Part shown: positions 40,485 to 51,278 of the stretch, piece by piece
Numbering within the stretch: the first letter of the stretch is position 1
How the letters are laid out: each line of letters begins with the position of its first letter
Assembly (NCBI GenBank): GCA_907165275.2
Contig: CAJRBF020000007.1
Span: forward strand, 186,001-250,000
DNA from: Zygaena filipendulae
Lineage: Eukaryota > Arthropoda > Insecta > Lepidoptera > Zygaenidae
DNA: 64,000 nucleotides
Direction: 5' to 3'
Position numbers and translations under genes: made by a program
Notes under the pieces: generated by a model
What the model was told of the DNA's origin: nothing
The model's input: the letters and a program-made list of their open reading frames with translations, nothing else
Database searches by the model: none

Positions 40485-43400
40485 AATGCACTTAGGGTAC
40501 AACTAGGTTTAAATAAGTTTTAATAATTTCTTAATGTTCGATCATTACAATGTGATAGGCCAAGGTCTGTGAAGGGATCTAAAGATGTTAAAAATGAAAT
40601 TTAAACATGTAACGAAAACTACTTAAATGTGTAATGTTCAGTATATTAATTGATAGTGCATTAATGCATCAGGAAGACAATTGGACAAATTTTATTATTA
40701 GCTGCTTCGCGGAGATTTTATGTGCTACAAAATACTTTTAAATTCCCAATATTATTATTATTATTGCCTCAGAAGAAACAGTAAAATTGAGACAAAATAA
40801 TGAAATAAAAGAAACAGAGCAAAGGGCGGCCTTATTACCAGAGGCTATCTTTTCAAGGCACCCCAAGGTAACGGAGGGGTATAGGTATAGTACCTATCTG
40901 TATTGAACTTCTTAAAGGGCTATGTCGAAAAATAGTTTTGAGGCAAAAAGACGGTGAACGCATTTTATGCGGACTTCATGCAAACAAGTCATGGTAACTT
41001 GCGGCATAATAAATTTAAACGAGACAACTGCTTGCTACAACTAGCATAATTGTAGTTACCTACAACATTTAATTTATTTTGCTATCAATGTCAATTTTTG
41101 GATGATCTCAATCCCTATTAATTAAGTCGAGTTCTCAAATCCTACAAATCACTTTGAAATCGTAAGCACTCTGCAATACAAGAGACCGCTTTAGTTTGAG
41201 CTATTTTTTTTAGAAAATTTGCAGTACCTAATCATGTTTTGGCACTTACCAGAATCTCATTATTATTTTCGAGTAACATGTATTCAAAATCTAACTCCTA
41301 AACTTAATACCTTTGTAGTTTTTTTTTAACATTGTCTCTTATAGCACCTTATTAATAGGTATTAGTACATGTCTTTTAGCAATTGATTGCTACCTGATCT
41401 TAATACCCAACAAACCGAATATTTATTTGAGAACTTTGATTTACCACATATCAATAACAATAACACTTCACAGCACACAGATCTATTTAATCTCACACTA
41501 AGCTATTATCTAAACTAGTGAAGGGAAAGGATTTGATTTTTTTGTTTGTTTGTTACGATTCAGCTCAAAAATTAGAGCAGATTTCAAAAATTCTTTCATC
41601 ATCAGAATACAACATTATCCCTGAGTAACCTAGGCTATATCGTGATCCGAAATTACCGCAGAAATACCGAAATTACTGCAGGTGAATCTGATGGGTAAAG
41701 CTAGTATAGATGTATGAATTTTATAGTAAAGATATATAGAGAACCACGCTTAGACTGGAAAATAGAACCCCGTATTTATCACACAAAGGTCACCCTACTA
41801 CCCTACTTTTTGCGCCAATCAGGACGTCAGGTCGAGTTGAGTCAGGTTTGAGTTGATGTTAAATGCTGGATTTCAAAAATGCGTCAGTGATAAAACTATT
41901 ATGTACTCGTGATCGAACTAACATAGGTATAGTTGAAGCTTATGCTAAGGTTTTTGAACCAGTTGCAACTTGCTTTCTTTTTTCTCATGTCCTTTTACCT
42001 AACATCATCTGAGGGTAGTAAAACAACAGTTTTTTTTTTTTGTATGACTATTTTCTGCAGTTTTTACTAGGGAGTTTCAGTTGCAATCTTCCGACTCTTT
42101 ATTACTAGGATACCTAAGTACCACCCGTTATTAAGACTAACATCATCAGGAAACGAAAAGTAGGATACTCACAGCAGCACAACAGACTAGCTCAAATTCG
42201 ATTGTTCTACCATTTGCCATCAGAAACTTTCAGATCCTAAAACCCACCTGCATCATCAGATTAGCTCAATGGTGTCATTATATTACATAACCTCAAACTG
42301 ACATAAGTACCTATGCCAAATTTCATCTCAATCGTCTACCAGCAAGTAGTTGAAAAAATAGTGTGCATTCGATGAAAGGGCGGACAACTTACGAATAATG
42401 CAAGTTAAAAGCTTGTAACATATTGTGATCATTAGAAACGCAACGATTTCTACTAGAGCTTCTGTTTATGATGGGTCAAGTTGACGAATACAACGCATAA
42501 TTACGAACTGTACCCTACGTGAATTTAGGAACTACCTCGGGTACTTCTGTCCTAATGGACACGAACCTTAGTGCTCGACCAAAAAAAATTGTGTAAATAC
42601 CCTCAACCAGCAAATATCGTTCGGAAGCTACTATCCAAACTTAATGACTCGACTGCAGTACTTAACTACTAGTTAACAACGAATTATACCTCTGCCACAT
42701 AGACATCAGTGTTACTTGTTTAGAGTGGCTAAATCCAAAGACTAAATACATAAGCTGACGCAAACGGCAACTTAGATGGCATGACGTATTAAACTTATGT
42801 CCCTTATTTATGTACTAATTGATACCCTTATTTTCTCATAATATATGACTAATGAGAGGCCACCTATGTAAATTACGACTTGGGCTCACGGCTAATATGT
42901 GCATATCGCATAAATTAAGCAAAATAAGTAAGTAAGGCGTATTAGACAAAGAGGCATTAATTGGGTGACTGACCTGGCTCATGGCATGACTGATCTGGCT
43001 CATTTTTGTTGACTGCAAACATCTTTCTGATTGCGTAGGAACCTGGCCGGCTTCACAAACGACGTCCTTAAAAACCGTCCTGAGTCCTCGGTGCTCAAAT
43101 AGATGCTCGGCCGCGTATTTGAAATGGAAAGAAAAACTTTATTAGACACAAAAAAATTATTCCAACACACATATATACAACAACCAGGGTTCGCCTCCTA
43201 ACCACAAGATTGACTGTTAATAAACTTGTCGTACCTACCGATCAAGTACGTCGCTGATGTACCAAACTGATTCATTTTCTTCATCTATGCTGATCTTCTT
43301 CTTCGTCGGTACACTCTTGGCAGAGCGGTCGTGGTCCTCACGAAGTTGTCTCAATGTGGGCAGATGTTAGGTACGTGCTTCACGATGCCTCGCCACTCTT

Positions 43401-43710
43401 CCCGGTCAGATGCTGTTCTTGTGCATTCGTGCAGCTTGGTCGGTCCATCGCATCGGTCTATGCTGATATCAGCATGCAATTATCTCTATTCTATAAATGA
43501 AATCCTCAGAATATGTAATGCAGCACAATGTATAGCATTGCAGGCGAACTCAGTCGTTTGGTTACCAAGGTCGCGTACGGTTTTTAAATAATCAATTAAT
43601 CATCTTCATATTTGATCGTTGTTCTTGGCTTGAACTTCATTCGTGAACGAATACCTTGTTTAATTTCTTCAGGGCGTTTTTACTTCATACCCACTTCTGA
43701 TTGAAACAGG
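40485..43710. other. AT-rich DNA with decayed dispersed repeats, no gene seen
   Basis: I see no credible coding frame. Segments resembling common lepidopteran dispersed repeats are present: about 41530-41705 (TTGTTTGTTTGTTACGATTC to GGGTAAAGCTAGT), about 42240-42400 (CCAAATTTCATCTCAATCG style), and about 43310-43460 (GTGGTCCTCACGAAGTTGTC, GCAGCTTGGTCGGTCCATCG). All are single degraded pieces, recognised by style only. Confidence 0.35.
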
Positions 43711-43767
43711 AGTGAAATCAAAGTATAAAAACTCATCCAATATGACTAATTTTAATACGTAAAATAT
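43711..43767. other. Unoccupied copy of the copia target sequence
   Basis: GGAGTGAAATCAAAG, TATAAAAACTCATCC and AATATGACTAATTTTAATAC run without interruption here. At 30118-30140 and 32973-33010 the same sequence is split by the copia element with AAAAA duplicated. The target repeat therefore exists in at least two places, one empty. Confidence 0.8.
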
Positions 43768-44050
43768 AAAATTTTGAATTACAACAAAATTGTTATTATG
43801 TGTTGAAGTAAAAACACACAGCGTCGATTGAAGAATAGTCTCATGAACTTACCCTTTTCTCCCGCTAGGTTGTTACTATACCTGCTTGTCACCAGAGGGC
43901 GCCACTTTCTTCGTTATAATAATTCGTGCAAAGTATTGGCGCCACTGAATTATTTCGTCGTAGCGTCTTCACCAGGAAGATATTACTGCGACGCTGTGTG
44001 TTTTTACTTCAACACATAATAACAATTTTGTTGTAATTCAAAATTTTATA
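43767..44050. repeat. Long terminal inverted repeats at the 3' end of DIRS element 2
   Basis: About 60 bp from ATAAAATTTTGAATTAC to ACACACAGCGTCG (43767-43828) is repeated inverted at 43989-44050. A third, direct copy of its inner part (ATTATGTG...ACACACAGCGTCGATTGAAG) follows at 44051-44087. The spacer carries GCCACT / GGCGCC motifs. This could be a MITE, or the inverted-terminal plus internal-complementary arrangement of a DIRS element. Confidence 0.6.
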
Positions 44051-44273
44051 TTATGTGTTTTCTTAAAAACACACAGCGTCGATTGAAGACCTGTTTGATA
44101 TCTGCTGGTGACAAACACAAAACGCTATGTGCAGAGTATACTTCTGTATTATCTGTAATCATATTCAGTACAATTTATCTTAATTAATGCAAACATTTAA
44201 ACGGGTTCTCAAACTAAATCATTACTGCAAATGTAATTAAGAATAATCATAATCAGAAAAATAATGACTGAAA

Positions 44274-45245
44274 TCACTGCGGTTCGAAATTATCAAAAAG
44301 TAACTGAGAACCTGATACTTTATTTTTTACTTGTCTGCAGTAAAATTTTCTAAAAGTAGCTTCACTTTTCCAATTTCCTCTTGATAATATTTCATCTATA
44401 GGATGATTCTCCATCCAACTGGCAGAGGCTACCGCTGATCTAAAGGATCCCGCTGATGCTTTGATACCGGCATCTTTCAATACCGACCGCACCCAACCAC
44501 CAATCACAGTCCTGGATGCTGGACGAACTCTACCATTTATGGTTATAAACAAATGGTTCAACCCATCAACACCACGTCTCTTTTCTTGAGAATGTTCAAT
44601 GAGTCTCTTTATGCAGTTAACTGGACAAACTTGCGGATTTGGGTGCTTTAACAGTCGCCAACCAGACTGTTTGTACACTGATGTGTCAGTTTTTGATCCG
44701 AAAGCTGGCCAAAGAACTACTTCTTCTTCAGAGAGGTACATATTGGGCTCATTTATCTTTAGTAGCGTGAGGTCATGTACTCGTCTTCCTGATGCTAGCA
44801 GAAGAATTGCTGCTGTTCGTCGTGATATCTCAAACAAAGTGAACTTATCACTGGGTTGCGATAGCCAGTTAAAGACAACATGCGCATCCCATATTGGTGG
44901 TTTTTCTTTTATAGGTTGTGCAAGAGCGATTGCTCTTAGCATTTGTTTCAGAAGCTGGTTTTCAGAATCTTCCTGCTTTATCTTACAGAAAGTGAATATT
45001 GCAGACTTATGTACTAAGATAGTACTATAACGAAGTTTTTCCTCTAAATGCAGGTGAGCAAGAAATCTTACTATTTGATGTAGCTGTGGATTGCGACTGT
45101 CAATCTCGTTAGAATTACACCATCTCAACCACCTTTTAATGGCAGGGTAATATGTATTCATAGTTGATTGTCGCCAACTTGTGCTCAAAAGTTTCTTTTC
45201 TGCTTCTGACCAGCTAACTGTGTGCTCTCCCCACCGCCAACTAAC
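44274..45245 (-). CDS. DIRS 2 tyrosine recombinase
   Basis: The recombinase part of a longer open frame begins around VSWSEAEKKLLSTSW (about 45230). There is no ATG at the position used by element 1. The first ATG in the domain (MNTYYPAIKRW, about 45160) would remove part of the core-binding domain, so translation probably involves a frameshift from the RT or a missing start. Catalytic boxes are ASGRRVHDLTLL, then GSFRSAVAS, ILSRGNW and FRKFYCRQ with the nucleophilic tyrosine. The domain order equals that of element 1. Confidence 0.82.
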   Translation of the reverse strand, partial: VSWRWGEHTVSWSEAEKKLLSTSWRQSTMNTYYPAIKRWLRWCNSNEIDSRNPQLHQIVRFLAHLHLEEKLRYSTILVHKSAIFTFCKIKQEDSENQLLKQMLRAIALAQPIKEKPPIWDAHVVFNWLSQPSDKFTLFEISRRTAAILLLASGRRVHDLTLLKINEPNMYLSEEEVVLWPAFGSKTDTSVYKQSGWRLLKHPNPQVCPVNCIKRLIEHSQEKRRGVDGLNHLFITINGRVRPASRTVIGGWVRSVLKDAGIKASAGSFRSAVASASWMENHPIDEILSRGNWKSEATFRKFYCRQVKNKVSGSQLLFDNFEPQ

Positions 45246-47281
45246 CAGGCTTGAAGGTTCAGTTGGTCGGTTTGTGCTGGAGGAAGACCTGTGGCCGTGT
45301 CCACTAGACTCTCCGAGAGCCGTTCTATTTTCACGGGTGGCTCTAAGGCCCGTGCTCTCAGATCTGCCAGCCAAAACGTCTTTTCCCAGAGAGGTGCTAC
45401 TATTATGTACCGACCCTTGGCGTTGTTTAACTGTGCCAGTACTCGAGGAATTAAATTGGGGGGTGGGAAAATCCAACCTAGGCGGTACTCCCAACGCCGA
45501 CTGAAGGCATTTGAGAAGAGAGCAAAGTGATCTTTGTAGTCTAGTGATACGTAACTGCTGACCACGGCGGTTTCTGCAGACGCGAACAGGTCGACGTCTG
45601 GAGTGCCCCAACGACGAAATAGTCGGTTTGTTGCAGTGGGTAGCAGGTGCCACTCTGACAGGCGCCGTCCCCGTGAGAGGTGATCGGCGGTGCAGTTGTA
45701 CCTCCCCGGGAGGTAATGTGCTGATAGAACTATGTTGTTCTTGTCTGTCAGCCTCAACAACTTGCACGTCAGATCTAACAGATTCATTGAGCGGGTGCCC
45801 CCTTCATTCCGAATGTAAGATACCAGGGTCCTGTTGTCTGATTGAACTAAAATGTGAGCATTCGTCAGGCAACGTAATTGTCTCGTTATCGATGCAAATA
45901 CTGCGTACAGCTCTTTGTAATTCGAGTGCCATCTCCTCTGATCTGCCGTCCAGATTCCCGACATCAATGTCTCGTTCAATTGGGCTCCCCAACCTGCGTC
46001 CGCCGCATCGGTTGTCAGGAAATGTGTATACGGTCTTTGATGTAAAACAGTCTTCTGCATGACTGCCTGACTCCACCACTCGAGGTCTTTTAACACCAGT
46101 GGTGGCAGAGCACGAAATACCTTCTCGTCTTGTTTGAAGCGTCTGAGAAGAATTTGAAGGTATCGACAGTGAAGGCGGCCTCTTGGCACCACAAAGTTTG
46201 CGAAGTTTAACTGACCTAGAAGTTTCTGTACTTGCTTGAGTTTGCACTGATGTGAGCGTATTAACTTCGAAATTGTCCCTTCTATTTTTTTTACCTTTTC
46301 TTTGGGTAGAAACATTGTGTTTTTGTTGGTGTCCCAAGTAATACCTAGGTACTCTAGGCATTGTGTTGGGGTTAAAACAGACTTGCCATAATTTATCTGA
46401 CATCCCAACGATTCCAAGAGCTTCAGGATCTCCGCAGTCTGTGATGCTAGCTTGGAACGGTCTTGGTGGACCAAAAGGAAGTCGTCTAGATAGACCAGAA
46501 CTCGAAATCCTTTTACTCGGAGGATCTCCGCGATCCAGTTCGTTAGTGCTGCAAAAGTGCGGGGAGCAGATGCCAGGCCAAAAGGTAGGGATGTCATCTG
46601 GAGCAATTCGCCTCGGTAAAACATTCTCAAATAGCAACGATGGGACTCCGCTATTGGCACGTGAAAATATGCGTTGGTAATATCCACTTTGATCATCCAA
46701 TCGTGTGCCTGGAGGAACTCCGGCACTGAGGAATGGGATATTATTTGAAAATGTTTGGTGTGAACATACCTATTTAGTCCCCGCAGATCGAAGATTGGAC
46801 GAAGACCTCCATCGCTCTTGGGTATTATGAACATCTTCGACAAGAAACTCGGTCCCAGCTGACCTGGACTCTCCAAGACCTGTTTCTCCTTCAAATCTTC
46901 TATTATTTGAGTCATGTCCGGTGAAATTTTGGTACTGTACTGTCTTATTATACTGCTTGTAGGGTAATTCAAAGGCGGTTTGATTAAAAAGGGTATTCGA
47001 GCCCCTGAGATAATTTTTAAAATAAAACTGTTTGCCCCCAGAGCTATCCATGCTAACAGACAGTTCTTCAGGCAACCTCCTCTGAAAACCCTTAGTTGAT
47101 TGTCACTTCTTATCTTTGGATCGAAAGGAATTATTGGAATTATTGGCGTTATTATAATGTCGTTGGTCTTTTTTAAACTTCTTAGGAAAATTTTTGTTCT
47201 TATTGGGACGAAAGGTTGAACTTCGGTTGTTATTGTTACCAATATTCGTAGATTGGGCTGAAGTAGAAGGTGTGGGTTCAA
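45185..47281 (-). CDS. DIRS 2 reverse transcriptase-RNase H
   Basis: 698 residues. It overlaps the gag frame by 179 bp at its 5' end and the recombinase by about 60 bp at its 3' end. RT motifs: FDLRGLNRYV, LPFGLASAPRTFA and the YLDD box (VLVYLDDFLLV). RNase H-like: LTTDAADAGWGAQL and QSDNRTLVSYIRNEGG. The C-terminal region has WGTPDVDLFAS and PLWEKTFWLADL, the DIRS-specific tail also seen in element 1. No internal stop. The first residues overlap gag in a low-complexity Asn-rich part, so the true start is uncertain. Confidence 0.85.
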   Translation of the reverse strand: MNPHLLLQPNLRILVTITTEVQPFVPIRTKIFLRSLKKTNDIIITPIIPIIPFDPKIRSDNQLRVFRGGCLKNCLLAWIALGANSFILKIISGARIPFLIKPPLNYPTSSIIRQYSTKISPDMTQIIEDLKEKQVLESPGQLGPSFLSKMFIIPKSDGGLRPIFDLRGLNRYVHTKHFQIISHSSVPEFLQAHDWMIKVDITNAYFHVPIAESHRCYLRMFYRGELLQMTSLPFGLASAPRTFAALTNWIAEILRVKGFRVLVYLDDFLLVHQDRSKLASQTAEILKLLESLGCQINYGKSVLTPTQCLEYLGITWDTNKNTMFLPKEKVKKIEGTISKLIRSHQCKLKQVQKLLGQLNFANFVVPRGRLHCRYLQILLRRFKQDEKVFRALPPLVLKDLEWWSQAVMQKTVLHQRPYTHFLTTDAADAGWGAQLNETLMSGIWTADQRRWHSNYKELYAVFASITRQLRCLTNAHILVQSDNRTLVSYIRNEGGTRSMNLLDLTCKLLRLTDKNNIVLSAHYLPGRYNCTADHLSRGRRLSEWHLLPTATNRLFRRWGTPDVDLFASAETAVVSSYVSLDYKDHFALFSNAFSRRWEYRLGWIFPPPNLIPRVLAQLNNAKGRYIIVAPLWEKTFWLADLRARALEPPVKIERLSESLVDTATGLPPAQTDQLNLQAWLVGGGESTQLAGQKQKRNF

Positions 47282-47704
47282 ATCGCCGTTTCTTTGCAGC
47301 AGATTGTTCTTTTTCTCTCATGTAATTAGGAATATTGAGCCAATTATTTGTACCACCTAAAGATTGAATTACAGGTAGCAAACTTTTGCTGTCAAAAAGA
47401 AGTTCCGGACTTGGAGGTAATTTTCGTAAGGTACCTTGCAAATTTTTATTCGAAATTTCAGAAATAAGGCGTTCCCGTCTGACCTCAACACACTCAGCTC
47501 GTCTTCCACACACCACCTGTAGAATCTGTTCCATATTCTTATAATTTGGAGATGTAGGACCAAAAAGAGAAATAATTTTATCAAAAAGGTTACTAGGAGA
47601 CAACTCATTCGGTGAGTTATTAACCCAGTTCACTAACTCCTGCAAACTGTTACGAACTATATCTTTTTGTTCTAACAAACCATTAGTAAGTCCCGCCATC
47701 ACGC
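47103..47704 (-). pseudogene. DIRS 2 gag-like protein, 5' end lost
   Basis: About 200 residues, of which the first codons (up to 47717) fall inside LTR-B, so the native N-terminus is missing. The first element-encoded ATG gives MAGLTNGLLEQ. The middle has VCGRRAECVEVRRERL and TLRKLPPSPELLFD, shared with element 1. The C-terminus is basic and Asn-rich (KNKNFPKKFKKDQRH), suited to nucleic-acid binding. No zinc knuckle is visible. Confidence 0.65.
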
Positions 47705-49833
47705 TGTGACGACCCATAAGGTCCTACAAAATTTTTTTGGTTATAATTAAAATCTTAAATAATTATTAAAGTATAGAAGATAATAAAATACACCTATAAA
47801 ATTACATTTAAAACATATTAGAGGACATTGCGGTTCAAATAACATCGAAAACAAGTTTTAGTACGTTTATCAATAATAACTCCTAAACTAAAGAAGTTAG
47901 GACAAAATATTATATGAAGGAAAGTGCTTGTATTAGGGAATACCAAATGTATATTGAATTTCGAGAGTATAGGAGCAAGTTAGAAAACGCGAATCCCCCC
48001 ATGCAGGCGTCTCGGAATACAGGGCCGAACGCACCGCCAGTATCCACGAGCCGTATATCTACGGGGAATACGGAGGTAAAAAAATGTCCTGACGACAAAA
48101 GTTTGTTGGGAAAGTAAATTGATAATAGTGTAATAATAAACGAATGCGCTGGGGAGGGAACGTCTAAGGGACAATAAATATAATATTATTGCACATTTAT
48201 CAAACATAAAATTTATTTTTCATACAAATTTTTTAATAAATAATATTCATGCAAAGTACGTCGTGGTCGAGCGGTCTGCGCGCAGAACGATTTATCGGTT
48301 TGTGCAAGGATTCGTACACGCGACCTGAAAGTTCGTCATTACGCATTGTGTCCTGATTGCGTTGTGCAGAGGCGAGCATGCGCGATTGTGATACTTGGTG
48401 GTCGCATGAAAGCGTATGTGGGCCGATGCGCCTCGTGAAGGAGATGCTTTGAGTAGAATATTTGTATTGATTTTTATCATTACAAAAGACGGTTCGTTAC
48501 GAATAGTCTTGTTGAGCGAGCGATAGCGCAGAGTGATTTAATGTTTTTGTGCGAAGGTCTGTCAGTGCACTTGACGTCCGTTAGGATATCTCGAGCGTAG
48601 ACCTGAAAACATTACTCACGAGGAAGGATCTTCAAATCACAGTACCAAATAGGCTCGAAGCAAACGGAACTCTAATCTTGAACGGTTGGACATTGCACGT
48701 CGCGAGCGTATGATGGCGTAGATGGGTAAAAATCCGCGCCTTGAGTCATCTGCGCCGTGACGAGTTTCGTTGTGCGCCTTGTATCTTACCTTGAATAACA
48801 ACGCCTTCCGTGTTATTCAATCTACATATCACCGATGCGGCTGACTGGAGATGCCGGCCCTCTCCTACACCAGGGAAGGGTTGTTCGCTCTTCTTTCTGT
48901 TTTACCTTTCTTTTTATTATAAACATTACTGATGGGCCAATGCGCTCTGTGGCTCGATTGCTGGCTGCGAAGACAGACTGGAGCTACTGTGACTCGCAAC
49001 CACATGTATGCTTACGTAGGTCCCTGCGCTTTGCGATCGAGACCGTTGTGCAGAGGCTGGGGGATCGGCTGTTGGCGACCTCGTCGCTGACGCTAGATTC
49101 TCGGCAACCTTTGTGTTTTTCAACACGATGTGCTTGCCAATGTTCTGATGTGGCAGAACGAGTTGGATGCCCGAGTGGGTTCACAGCGGAGAGAGAGCCA
49201 TTCAACTCTACAGCTACGGCTAGGCTACGGCCTCACTGCTTGCAGTATGACAGAGAGTTCATCAGCTGAAGTTCCAGGTTCCAGGGAGAGATTGGTCTCC
49301 GACAACACACACATACAATTTTGGATCACTGTGCTGGGGTTTGGTTTGTGGTGGTCCCACCCAACCCTGGTCTTCGGGCTGGCACATATTCAAGGGCTCA
49401 CCATGGCTCTAACGCGGCGGTAGTCTTCGGACTGGGGACGTACAGTCTCCTCACTGGATTCCTGAAACGGACGCTGGTGAATGATCTTAGATGTAACCAT
49501 CTAGAATGATCCTCTACCTTGTGAAACAGGTTGGGGGAGGTGACGAAGGCATTGTGCTGGATGGTCATCACCGTGGAATAGCGCAGGAGGGGCTATACCA
49601 CCTTCCGGCGAATACTTATGTATTAACTGGAAGCCTTACCTTCGGTTTGACGTCGGGATTGGTTGCAGTGCCAACAATCATTTCACGTAGTACTTGAGGT
49701 TCCTGTGGCCTATGCTTGCGTCATGCTGAGGGGACAAAATCTGGTCGACCTTGGAATAGAATCGTCTGGGTGGTTTATTAAATATATTTATGCGTCCTGG
49801 CAATGTCTGAGCCATCTGAGCCAGGAATGGTAG
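47705..49833 (+). mobile_element. LTR, family B, second copy, 3'-truncated
   Basis: It starts TGTGACGACC at 47705 and follows the reverse complement of 8139 down to about 6005, where similarity stops and LTR-A begins. About 500 bp of the LTR end, including the tRNA-His-like part, is therefore missing. It lies inside the DIRS 2 gag region; the 4-bp left target would be ACGC, with no partner found. Confidence 0.85.
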
Positions 49834-50760
49834 TGTAGCGGAGGTATTACGAGCAGGTAGGTATTAAACTCACATTTGCTGTAGAAATGGAATTTTGGAA
49901 GTGATTTATTGTTAAAAACTTAGCGCTATATATACAGAAAACCTTAAAACTAACAACCAATCAAAAACACAACATTAAATATTTACAACCAAACAACCAA
50001 TGAGAAATCGTACATTAAATGGCGGACAGATTCGAGCGAGATGCTTGTTTCTAGAATTTCATAGTCTCCTCTCGTCGCACACTCGCACCGCGCATGCGCG
50101 GGGTGCGCGGCGCGGAGGACGCGGGCGGCGCGCGCGCAGGAGCTCAGTCCGCCGCGTCTCAAGCGCCAGTCGCCATCGATCGTTGAGAGCGCAAGGCCGC
50201 GCGTCTCGCGCCGGACCGCGAATCGTGGATGTGCGTGTGGTGCCGTACAGGTGTCTCCGACCGAGTAGTTCCATGGTGCTTGATGGTGTACAACAGCGTC
50301 GCAAGATCCAGGCGATTAAAAACGGCTCTTTTCAGAGCCACTCTTTCCATTTTGATGTACTGCCTGATCTTGCTTGCGTAGTTACTTCAGTGAGTGTGAC
50401 CCAGGAACGTGACGTCGCTTGACTGTTCCTTCGAATCTCCAGCGAGGTCGTCTTTTTCAAGATTGCTCCTCGCACTTTCCTCTGTCTGGAATTCGTTGGA
50501 ATTGAGTCAGCTAGGCAATAAAGAATAACATAACAAGTTGTCCGTGTCCTGTTTCTTTCTTGTGATTCGATAATGAGGTGATTCCACTGTGTATGTTATT
50601 TCTCTCTTGCTCCTTCAACCTTCCTGATCCTTGATCCAATTCCCCGGTAAAGGTATGTTACGTACACGGTTTGGTAATGGTAGGTAGATGGAGGTAAACC
50701 GCTGTGAAGTATGTGAGTATTTTCGTAAGTATTTCTGTGCTCATGTGCAAGGTGTGCACA
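49834..50760 (-). mobile_element. LTR, family A, second copy
   Basis: The reverse complement of 429-1355 over its whole 927 bp, starting TGTAGCGG and ending GTGTGCACA on the plus strand. The flanks GTAG and GTAT differ at one base, so a target duplication is possible but not proved. It sits between the truncated LTR-B and the poly(T) run. 50761-50804 is unassigned. Confidence 0.8.
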
Positions 50761-50801
50761 GTATCCCCCTTCAAGCAAAGCGTACGGTTTTCTTCACGAC
50801 T

Positions 50802-50804
<3 letters not shown>

Positions 50805-50859
<55 letters not shown>
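50805..50859. repeat. Run of 55 T at the 5' edge of the Jockey-like LINE
   Basis: An uninterrupted T tract ending at G 50860. It may be the poly(A) tail of a minus-strand insert, a target preference of the LINE, or a slippage-prone region whose length in the assembly is unreliable. Confidence 0.8.
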
Positions 50860-50860
<1 letters not shown>

Positions 50861-51278
50861 TTCGTGTTCCATCCATCAAGTGCTCTTCTGCGATTTCGGC
50901 GACGTAAGGTTGCTTACGTGCTCCGAACCGCGCCCGCCTTTCGTGCACAGTTCGTGCAGTGCTTCGCGCGGTACCAGGGAGCTGCAACTAAGTCTGCAAA
51001 TTCGTGGTATCGTCGCAGCGGTGCTGTACGCTGCTGTGCGCGGAAGCGGCGGGGATTAACCATTGGTCGCGGCCCTCCGCGGCCTCCGTTCGAGCCCTCG
51101 CGTCCTAAGGAAGACGTAAACCAGCGACCGCCGCGCCCCGCTCCCGACAAAAATGTCGGGGTAGCGGGTCGCTGCCTGGTGCTGGTGTGCGTCTCCCTTA
51201 TTCGGAGCGCACGCAGTCGGGGTTCCATCCCCCTCCTCCCCCCGGGTCGACCCTGTCTGCCACCTCGCACCAAAGCGG

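Larger units (their letters stand above)
44051..47704 (-). mobile_element. DIRS-type retroelement 2, 5'-truncated
   Basis: On the minus strand gag (from 47704), RT-RNase H (47281-45185) and tyrosine recombinase (ending 44274) overlap in different frames, as in element 1, but the proteins are only moderately similar to it, so this is another family. The 5' end is cut at 47704 by LTR-B. Beyond the LTR pair the lost part does not reappear. The 3' side carries the inverted/direct repeats at 43767-44087. Confidence 0.82.

Noticed and set aside
45804..46700. A 298-residue minus-strand frame
   Set aside because: It overlaps the DIRS 2 RT in a different frame and has no domain of its own.
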